The notes beneath the pieces were generated by a model. It worked only from the letters and a program-made list of their open reading frames with translations, did not search any database and was not told the DNA's origin. The translations under genes and the position numbers were made by a program. Below are positions 35,601 to 45,643 of a stretch of 64,000 nt of DNA, in pieces. The DNA comes from Lolium rigidum (Eukaryota > Streptophyta > Magnoliopsida > Poales > Poaceae). Numbering within the stretch: the stretch's first letter is position 1; each line of letters starts with the position of its first letter. The stretch is taken from NCBI RefSeq assembly GCF_022539505.1, contig NC_061509.1, forward strand, positions 214,172,254-214,236,253, in the 5' to 3' direction.

Positions 35601-36875
35601 GCTGGTTTTATCCACCGGCCTGACCGTGTAACAAGAGCAACATCTATGGACAAACGTGGCGATGCCGATCCAAGTGATCGGCCCCAAGGATCTATGGAGG
35701 AACATTGCAAAACCTTCATTGAGCAATTCAACATGGAGGCCGATTCCAGCAATCGGCCAAAATTATCCTCACCATGCGCTCTGCCCGGGTTCAACATCGA
35801 TCTAGTGGGCAATGGTTTTACATCGGCTGATGAGTTGTAAGCAGTCAACACTGGTCTCAACCGAGCCGACGTTCACATATAGTGCCTTGGCTAACCACAG
35901 AGCCGATTTCAGCAGATACCTGGCAGAATCGGCTCGGGGGGCACCTAATCAGATGAACATGTGCGATACATGTGCAGTGAAACATTGGGGGCCGATAGAA
36001 AAATCGGCCCGTAAAAAAAAAATTCATGATGTTTCATGATGTACAGCCGATGCACGGCCATCGACTCTAGCACAATTACACAGGATCTACTCGCTGCGTG
36101 TTCAAGACGCGGATCACCTTCTGATTCCTGGAGGGAGTGAACAGTGAGAGCTTCCTCAGCGACAATGAGCCGATTTGGTGCCAGAACCTTCTCTTCAAGG
36201 ACTTCCAACCCTTTGTCGGTTAAGCCGATTGATGCTTCGCCTTCGATATCGGCTTTCAACGGAAGAAAAGGTGATCGATGGTGGCACGTTTGCTCGGATT
36301 CGCTCAAGTTCAGGTTCATTTGTCTGAACTGTATGTCTTCACCGCCGTTCTCGCCTTGACTGAGGCTCGGGGGGCAGCTGATTTGGTAGGCACTCTGTTT
36401 TTGAAAGCCGATTGGAGTGTCATCGGCTGACCCTGCATCGTAAACCTCTTCGGAAGTGGTGGGTTGTTGCAGAAGAAGATCACCAGAGTTGCTGGAAGGA
36501 GACCATGGCATGGGCATTGGGCGATGTTACCCTTGGGTCCGCTGCAGTTGCAAACCTGCACGATTGACATCTGAGGTTCATATGGCCGTAGGTTGGATCT
36601 GTTCAAGCGGCGATTTGGGGATCTGAGTTTTGCTCTTTCGGACCAGTCGCAGATCACCATTTGAAAAGACGATAGAGTTGGCCTTGCTCGCGTTTATGGC
36701 AAGGGCCGATGCGCTTCTATCGGCTTCTAATGTGTTGATTCACTTCAAATCGGCAAAGTTGGAAAAGGGGACAGAATCAGCTGAGCAATATCTTCTTCAT
36801 TAATAAAATAGGATTTTTACAATGAAGAGCCGATTGCTCAAGAAAGGAAGAACAAAAGGAAGAGCCGATTGCTCA
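34570..36875. repeat. GCCGAT...ATCGGC hairpin array of element D
   Basis: Perfect short hairpins include 34570-34589 (stem GCCGATTG), 34946-34967 (AGCCGATG), 35664-35682 (GCCGATC), 35738-35758 (GGCCGATT) and 35989-36010 (GGGCCGAT). Wider pairs lie near 35900-35934, 36224-36255, 36405-36426 and 36704-36725. The same hairpins exist in element C at 6398-6417, 6019-6040, 5301-5319, 5226-5246 and 4974-4995. From 35601 to 36896 no coding sequence on the element strand is visible. Confidence 0.8.
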
Positions 36876-36896
36876 GGGACTACAAATCCTACATTG

Positions 36897-37484
36897 CTAA
36901 TCCTCGCTAGCCTCGTCGTCGGCATCGGAGTTGTCGCCGCCGCTACTTCCGGAGAAATCCTCGTCGCTGCTGCCCCAGACCTCGGCCGGAGCCTCTTCTT
37001 CCTCGTCATCATCATCATCCTCGCTGTCCGCCCAAGCGCGGAAGCGCTTCGCCGGCGGATACCCAGCGGAAGAGGAGGAATCATCCTCCTCCTCTTCCTC
37101 TCCTTCCTCGTCGTCGTCATCGTTCTCGCTGTCCACCCACGCGCGGGAGCGCTTCGCCGGCGGATACCCGGCGGAGGAGGAGGAATCACCCTCCTCCTCT
37201 TTCTCCTCTACTTCTTGTTCTTCCTCCTTCTTGTCGGAGGAGGTGGGGTTCGCCCAGGAGTGGAGGTCGTCTTCGCTCTCGCTCATCAGCTTCCCTTCGA
37301 TGAGGAACTCGAGGTTGTCCTCCCCATCGGTCAGAGGTAAGTCACCTTCTGACCCGACGAGTGATTGGAGGGAGAGGCCTGAGGAGATGGAGGAAGAGGA
37401 AGACATTGCTACAGGGAAAGAGGGTTTTTTGGGCACTGATGGACAGAACAGAGCAAGAGGATGAAGTGGCGAACCGTTCGGCAC
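36897..37484 (-). CDS. antisense acidic ORF of element D, unrecognised
   Basis: The ORF is encoded opposite to the element's strand, ending its 5' side about 210 bp from the 3' LTR. The first Met is at 37484; the Met at 37406 (MSSSSSISSGLS), giving 169 residues, may be the better start because the element C copy keeps the same Ser-rich context. The protein is Ser-rich, then strongly acidic, with a module repeated twice: SSSSAGYPPAKRxRAWxDSE followed by a run of Asp/Glu. PAKRSR-type basic patches between acidic runs could be nuclear localisation signals. No known domain, membrane segment or catalytic motif is visible. Antisense ORFs are known in some plant gypsy lineages (for example Grande and Retand); kinship is not shown. 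Low-complexity sequence makes chance openness a real alternative. Confidence 0.45.
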   Translation of the reverse strand: MPNGSPLHPLALFCPSVPKKPSFPVAMSSSSSISSGLSLQSLVGSEGDLPLTDGEDNLEFLIEGKLMSESEDDLHSWANPTSSDKKEEEQEVEEKEEEGDSSSSAGYPPAKRSRAWVDSENDDDDEEGEEEEEDDSSSSAGYPPAKRFRAWADSEDDDDDEEEEAPAEVWGSSDEDFSGSSGGDNSDADDEASED

Positions 37485-37692
37485 AGATAAATAAAGAGGG
37501 GATAGTGGAGATTTAATGCCATAACGGTTCTCGAGGACGTGATGCCGAAACTATCAATTCGTGCAGAGAAGCCAAGGAGGCGAGGCGAAATGATGAAAGA
37601 TTCTGCGGCAGTTTTACTCTGCCACGACATGACCCGACGAAAGAAGAGCATAATGATTTTGGAAATGTCATTTCCAAAACCAGGGAGGCATG

Positions 37693-38848
37693 TGTTATCA
37701 CCAGAATTTGACCGGATCAGAGGTGGGCCGCGATTGAAGATGGGCTTGAAGAATATATATAGAAGGAATACATGAATCGGCCTTGTATACAAAGTTTGGG
37801 CTAGCTTGCCCGTGTATCTGTACCATAGTAGGATACGTGTCGGTTAGTTAGAGTTTGGGCTCGTGCCCGGTTATTCCCACGTTAGAAAGTCTACGGACTA
37901 TAAATATGTATCTAGGGTTTATGAAATAAACAACAATCACGTTCACCACAAACCAATCTAGGCGCATCGCCAACTCCCCCGTCTCGAGGGTTTCTTCCGG
38001 GTAAGCATCATGCTGCCTAGATCGCATCTTGCGATCTAGGCAGCACACGTTTATTCGTCGCTCATGCGTTGCTCGTGCTTGAAACCTTTTTGATGGCGAG
38101 CAACGTAGTTATCATAGATGTTTTAGGGTTAGCATTGTTCATCGTATCATATGCTATCGTCGTGCGACCCTTAGGCATCTAGCCGCCCTTATACCTATCT
38201 TGGGTGTAAGGGCGGCACCCCGCTTGATCGTTATTTAGTAGATCCGATCCGTTATGATTGCTCCTTGTTCTTCAAAGATTAGTTTAATATCTGCATTGTT
38301 AGGCCTTACAAACGGGTTGAAGGATCCAGTGGCGCGTAGGGTGTAGTTTGCTAGCCCTAGACAGGATGTTCCGAGGATCAACTTCGTGTTGGTTTTTAGG
38401 CCTTGTCTAGGGTCGGTTTACGATCACCGTGCGTGGCCGCGAGGCTCAATCACGTAGGATGTTCCGATTATGCGGTGAAAACCCCAAATCGTAGTAGGTC
38501 GTTTTAGCTTTATCTTGATCAAGCAGGACCACCATCTGATCGTACACCTCGTACGCATCATGGGTGGATCGGCTCTTTGAGCCGATTCACGGGACAACCC
38601 GAGAGCCGATCGAGGCTCGTATTTAACGTTTACGTGTATGCCATGCAGGAAACTAAGCGAGGCATCATCCAACACCTTCCCGACCGGGTATAGGTCAGGT
38701 GGCACGCCCTTGCATCAGCATCGGACGTGCGTGCCGAAGGCTTTGCGGGCCGTCGCTCGGAGGGACCAGGGCCAGCCGCAGTCCTGGGAGATTCCCGACT
38801 CTACGGTGTTGCCCGTCGCTGCCCGCCGGTGGGTTTCTGACCGCAACA
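37693..38848 (+). repeat. 3' LTR of element D
   Basis: TGTTATCACC...GACCGCAACA, 1156 bp, followed at once by the CCAAC duplication. It contains a hairpin (ATCGGCTC-TTT-GAGCCGAT) near 38566-38585. Confidence 0.92.
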
Positions 38849-38946
38849 CCAACATAAACTACAGAATGACTAAACGAAAAGCTCAGGTGCAAAAGGAAGA
38901 GCACCACCACAATCTGGAAAGAGAAACCATGCTATTTGGAAAGACA
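38849..38946 (-). other. proximal 3'UTR of polyubiquitin
   Basis: The 98 bp between the stop codon and element D. It includes the right CCAAC copy and has no poly(A) signal, so normal 3' end formation must use sequence within or beyond D. Confidence 0.6.
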
Positions 38947-40986
<2,040 letters not shown>

Positions 40987-41090
40987 CTTCGCGGAGCGAC
41001 GAGTGCAAACTATCGATGAACCGGAGAAATCAGAAGAGACTCGTAGCGAAGGAACGACGACGAGTGGATTGCGAATCTGCGCCTGGTAGT
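40987..41090 (-). other. 5'UTR exon of polyubiquitin
   Basis: About 100 nt between the expected transcription start (roughly 30 bp below the TATA box) and the intron donor. The start point is an estimate. Confidence 0.55.
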
Positions 41091-41115
41091 TCTGGGTTGG
41101 GGATTCGGCGGTGCG

Positions 41116-41125
41116 CTATTTATGA
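41116..41125 (-). promoter_or_regulatory. TATA box of polyubiquitin
   Basis: Minus-strand TCATAAATAG, a close TATA match, in a GC-rich context about 130 bp upstream of the intron donor. Confidence 0.65.
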
Positions 41126-41249
41126 GAGCAGAGCAGAATCCGTGCCTTGGTCGTTGCTGGCTAGCTTCTAGAACAGTCGAGGCGGACCCGGTGCTTTCTG
41201 TTTTTTTTTTGTTTGAGGGTGTGGTGGTAGAGACGGGCCTGCGAGCCGT

Positions 41250-41352
41250 AACCCTACGGCCGTGATATAATCAATTGGGCTGATGGCCCATGGAGTCACT
41301 CTGGTTAGCCCACCCAGCCCACTGTTTGGGGAGGGCCTGGCCACCTAGCCCA
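41250..41352 (-). promoter_or_regulatory. cluster of site II (TGGGCY) motifs upstream of polyubiquitin
   Basis: TGGGCY or its complement RGCCCA occurs at about 41275-41280, 41285-41290, 41307-41312, 41316-41321 and 41347-41352, with a telo-box-like AACCCTA at 41250-41256. Such clusters, bound by TCP factors, are typical of plant housekeeping promoters; the role here is inferred from motif and position. Confidence 0.5.
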
Positions 41353-41429
41353 GAAACGTCTCATAGGAAGAACCCAGCCCGATCCAAATTATTTCCCTTA
41401 ATAAGTAATTTAGATAGGGCTAAAACAAT

Positions 41430-41566
41430 TTAAATAAAAGTTTGGTTAAACATATTTTCATATGTTATTTATAGAACATCATACTTATTGATAGATTTAT
41501 CCAAATTTGGTTAAACTTTACTTTGCTTGACTTCAAAAATCTTATACATTGAGATGAAGGGAGTAT
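41430..41566. mobile_element. Stowaway-type MITE relic
   Basis: The right end reads TATACATTGAGATGAAGGGAGTA, a Stowaway-like terminus ending at TA, with typical AT-rich interior. The matching left terminus is not found, so the copy is truncated. Confidence 0.45.
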
Positions 41567-42705
41567 GTTCCTATGCTATCAAGAGTTGCATTCTAGATCA
41601 CAATATCGTCAAGTCTGTCTTGCAAGCTGTTCTTGCCTACACCATGAGTTCTTTTATACTCTCTAAGAAGATGTGTAAACAACTTAGCTCAATCTCCTCC
41701 AATTTTTGGTGGGGTGATAAGGCGTCCAATGGACTTCCATGATTATGTGCCAAACAGGGATGAAGAATGATCACAGATCCCGAATCTCTTTGTGTGAGGG
41801 TTTTGAGGGCAAGATATTTTAAACATGGTGATTTTATGTCAGTCGGATGTTCGAAAACGTGCCTCGTATACTTGGAAGGGAACAATATATGGAAGAGAGC
41901 CGCTCAAAGCTGGTCTGATTTGGCGAAACGGTCAGTCAATTAGCGTCAGCAATGACAACTGGATTCCGCGATCTGGAGCTCCACAACCACTGGGACGGAC
42001 ACTCAAAAGTTGCCCGGAGGAAGTTAGTTCTTTCGTTAGGCCTGAGAGGGGGTGTGTGGGATGAAGCAGAGCTAAATGAACATTTCTATGCTTTTGATGT
42101 GGCTGACATCCTCCGCACCCTAGTTGGTCGGGCGGGTTCTGAAGATTTCCAAGCCTGGAACCACACCAAATCCAGTGTGTTCTCAGTAAAATCGGCGTAC
42201 CACCTTGCCGTTCAAAGAAAGAAATCAACCAAGGGGAATATTGAATCCTCAACATGTACATAGCAAAAAAGGATGGTTGGCTTTGTGGGCAGCTAATGTC
42301 TCCGGGAAAACTAAGGTCCATGTCGGCGTCTGGTGGAGAATGGTATGGCAGTAGGTACTGAACTAAGTCATAGGAAAATCAAAGACGGCGTTCTCTATCT
42401 AGCGTGCGACATAACATAGAGTTTGGTACACCACTTCTGGACATGTCCTCATTCAGCAATGGCATGGTCCTTCCTGAATACGGGCATCGATTGGGAGCCC
42501 CCGCCGAAAAGATTGGCATGTCACGCTGAATTAAAAGGGTGGCTACTGGATTGGATCGGCAAGAGCTCAACGTATCAGACTTCATAGTTTCTTACCATGT
42601 TGTACAATCTTTGGCAAACAAGAAATATTGATGGTCCATTGCACTGCAGACATGTGTTGTTGTGGAGGAGTGGAAAGGGATTCATGCAAAAGCTCCATCG
42701 GCTTC
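41567..42705 (+). pseudogene. LINE relic: end of reverse transcriptase and zinc-binding region
   Basis: Broken frames carry signatures of L1-type plant LINE ORF2: LQAVLAYTMSSFILSKKMC and FWWGDK (end of the polymerase region), SYTWKGTIYGRE with LIWRNGQSISVSNDNWIPR, and DVADILRTLVGR...DFQAWNHTKSSVFSVKSAYHL (the zinc-binding reverse-transcriptase domain region). At least two frameshifts and a stop at 41742 break the reading. The 5' portion of the element is missing. It continues after the solo LTR at 44254. Confidence 0.65.
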
Positions 42706-44248
42706 TGATACGTCTCCAACTTATCTATAATTTCTTACGTTCCATGCTAGTTTTATGCCAATAGCTACATGTTTTATATGCACTTTATATCATATTATGA
42801 CATTTATTAGACTAACCTATTAACAAGATGACACAGTGCCAGTTTCTGTTTATTATGTCTGTTTATTGCAGAAAAGGTCCAAAAACCAAAGTGCTCGAAA
42901 AAATCCAGAAAAATTACAGAAATTCTATTTCGCCAGAAGACCCACGGAGCCAGAAGGGCCAGGCCAGAGGAGGCCCACGACCTCCTCCCCATCCACTGGC
43001 GCGGATAGGAGGGGGGCGGCGCCGCCCTATGGGGTGGGCCCCTCGAGCACCCCCTCGCGCCGCCCTTTCGCCTATATTAAGCTCCTGCCCTGAAAACCCT
43101 AAGGGGATCGACGATTTCTCCAGAAGAGTTCCGTAGCTCCGCCGCCACCAAAAACCCTAATTCGGGGGACAGAAGTCTCTGTTTCGGCACCCTGCCGGGA
43201 CGGGGAATTGCCCCCGGAGCCATCTCCATCGACTCCATCACCATCTTCATCGTCGTTGCTATCTCCCATGATGAGGAGGGAGTAGTTCTCCCCCGAGGCT
43301 GAGGGCTCTACCGGTAGCTATGTGGTTCATCTCTCTCCCATGGTGTGATCTTTATGTGATTATGAGCTTTGTAATCTAGTTGAATATGTAGATGTTACTC
43401 TTGTCTATTATGCACCCTGCCGGGACGGGGAATTGCCCCCGGAGCCATCTCCATCGACTCCATCACCATCTTCATCGCTGTTGTTGTCTCCCATGATGAG
43501 GAGGGAGTAGTTCTCCCCCGAGGCTGAGGGCTCTACCGGTAGCTATGTGGTTCATCTCTCTCCCATGGTGTGATCTTTATGTGATTATGAGCTTTGTAAT
43601 CTAGTTGAATATGTAGATGTTACTCTTGTCTATTATGCACTCTAGAGGTTACTTTAATATGAACTCCGGAGTCACTCTCCACGGTGTGATGGTGACAGTG
43701 TGCGCATCGTGTGTGATTCCTTTATGACGTTGTGGAGCTTGTTTACTCCGGCTTGATGTGTGCTTTTGCAGCCCTACACAATGAATGGTGTTTGTTATCC
43801 AACAAGAGAGTGTTTGAGAGTAGCATTTATTTATTCAATTATGTGATCATTGTTGAGAGTGTCCACTAGTGAAAGTATGATCCCTAGGCCTTGTTTCTAA
43901 GCATTGAAACACCGTTTCCAACAAGTTCTGCTACATGTTCGCTTGCTGCCATTTTTATTTCAGATTGCAATTACTACTTATAATCATCCATATTACTTGT
44001 ATTTAACTATCTCTTCGCCGAACTAGTGCACATATACATCTGACAAGTGTATTAGGTGTGTTGGGGACACAAGAGACTTCTTGTATCTTAATTGCAGGGT
44101 TGCTTGAGAGGGATATCTTTGACCTCTACCTCCCTGAGTTCGATAAACCTTGGGTGATTCACTCAAGGGAAACTTGCTGCTGTTCTACGAACCTCTGCTC
44201 TTGGAGGACCAACACTGTCTACAGGAATAGAAGCGTGCATAGACATCA
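42706..44248 (+). mobile_element. solo LTR of the F-type gypsy family
   Basis: Starts TGATACGTCTCCAACTTATC and ends ...CATAGACATCA, with perfect 5-bp duplication GCTTC (42701-42705 and 44249-44253). There is no primer site or internal sequence, so the element was reduced by LTR-LTR recombination. Length 1543 bp including an internal 225-bp tandem duplication absent from the F LTR. Confidence 0.9.
43188..43637 (+). repeat. 225-bp tandem duplication inside the solo LTR
   Basis: Copies 43188-43412 and 43413-43637 both start CACCCTGCCGGGACGGGG and differ at only a few bases (for example TCGTCGTTGCTATC against TCGCTGTTGTTGTC). GCAC lies at the breakpoints. Confidence 0.92.
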
Positions 44249-44253
44249 GCTTC

Positions 44254-44779
44254 CTCTAAGGTTCTGGAGCACTCCGTCCAAGTCACCAATGGCACAAGGT
44301 AAATATTAATGGTGCATTCTGTCAGTCTAAAGGCAAGGGGGGGGGGGGGTCCTTAGAGATCACCATGGCGACTTTCAAGCGGAGCTAGCCATTTTTTCTC
44401 CCATGTTGCTGACGCTGAAGGTGCCGAGCTCCTGGCGTGCCGGCAAGGACTTGTGCTTGCAAAGGATCGTCAGGTTCAGAGGGTTGTGCAACGAATAGTT
44501 CTAGGGTTGCAACGAAGATTCTGCGGGAGGGGCTGGACAGGTCCCTCCATGGACCTATCATTGATGAAATAAAGGCACTCCTACAAGGTTTCGATGAAGC
44601 TTCGGTTCGTGCGGTACAAAGATCAGCTAATGGTGTTGCACAAGTGTTAGTGAAAGAAGGTTGTGTTAATGAAGTTGATAGGGTTTTGCTTGGTGTTCCA
44701 CCGGCTAGTATTGAAAACAATCTTGTATTGAATGTTTCTGTTAGTTAATATAAACGCACCGCTTTATTCTAAGAAAAAA
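44254..44779 (+). pseudogene. LINE relic: RNase H-like C-terminus and tail
   Basis: Continues the LINE after the solo LTR. The frame shows ADAEGAELLACRQGLVLAK, the Glu-containing motif of the RNase H-like domain, then the C-terminal helix region (SLHGPIIDEIKALLQGFDE, RSANGVAQVLVKEGC) to a stop at 44746-44748. A frame change lies near 44437-44520. A poly-G run (about 44336-44350) breaks the upstream part. A short A tract at 44774-44779 may mark the 3' end. Confidence 0.6.
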
Positions 44780-44929
44780 TATGTTCACAATTTATAAAAT
44801 TAACACCGCAGTGAATAACATAATCTTTGTATCAATATGTTTCTTACTTAAAGTTCTCTAAGAATAAAAAGGGCTCAAGCCGAGCTAGTTATGTATCACA
44901 CAAAGAAAAACTATCCTACTTAGATCTAG

Positions 44930-45465
44930 TTTGGCAACAAAGTTTTTCTAAAACTCAAGTATTACAAAACTAAAGTATTTATGTGCATGGGAAAGAATAC
45001 TGCAATTTCTTGATACTTTGGTATTTCTCAGTTTTAGAAAAACTGCATAATGTTTGGTAAGTGTTGTTTTACCATCCCTTTAGCCGACATTTGACTGGTA
45101 ACAGCATGCTCATCCTCACCTGCTCATAGTCTCCCTCACTAACCGACTTTAGGAAGTGAAAGTCAACTCGGGAAAAGCATGCTCGTCCTCACAGACTCTC
45201 TTGCCGGCCGGCTGCCACTTTATCAAATCATCGGGAAATAAATAACGGATGAAGGAAGGAACCTTTTATGATCTTCCCCGTTTTAGGAAAAGAGGTCCAG
45301 AGCTATGTTTACCACAGTTTAAGGGATACTAAAGTATGAATAGTGCAGTTTTTAGTCACAGCTAAACACATCAAAGTATTTAAAAACTGTGGTATTTTTG
45401 AAAAATGTAGTATTATTGCTCAAATACTTGAAAAAAACTTTGTTACAAAACGCAGCCTTAACCCA
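44930..45465. mobile_element. inverted-repeat element, MITE-like
   Basis: The left side (TTTGGCAACAAAGTTTTTCT... AAGTATTA) and right side (read inward TTTTGTAACAAAGTTTTTTTCAAGTATT) are inverted repeats about 530 bp apart, with further AT-rich inverted similarity inside. No ORF. The target duplication is unclear. It ends about 180 bp upstream of the start codon of the MULE-related gene and so overlaps its likely promoter. Confidence 0.45.
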
Positions 45466-45643
45466 AAGATAAAACGCAGAACAGGCCGTGTCGACACGGC
45501 CCGTCACGTCCCGCCGGCCTAGCACCAGAAAATGGAGGGAAAACGCGAGAAATGGAGGGAAGCTCTGCTCTTCCCCCAACGGGCACAACAGTGGCAAACA
45601 GTCGAATCTCCAGACCAACATCGAGCCTCTGAGGAATCCATCC

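Larger units (their letters stand above)
31115..38848 (+). mobile_element. gypsy element D, young, gag-protease only
   Basis: Complete insertion with 5-bp target duplication CCAAC (31110-31114 and 38849-38853), LTRs of 1156 bp each, gag, a zinc-knuckle-like Cys/His segment, protease, a hairpin-rich non-coding region and an antisense ORF before the 3' LTR. No reverse transcriptase, RNase H or integrase is present, so it depends on an autonomous partner. Near-identical LTRs indicate a recent insertion. Element C is a decayed relative. I do not assign a family name. Confidence 0.9.

Noticed and set aside
41527..42321. Functional gene with a reverse-transcriptase zinc-binding domain
   Set aside because: Several frameshifts and stops, missing 5' part and an inserted solo LTR mark it as a LINE relic.
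43188..43637. CRISPR-like or satellite array
   Set aside because: Only two long copies with no spacers, inside an LTR of a plant element; a simple tandem duplication.
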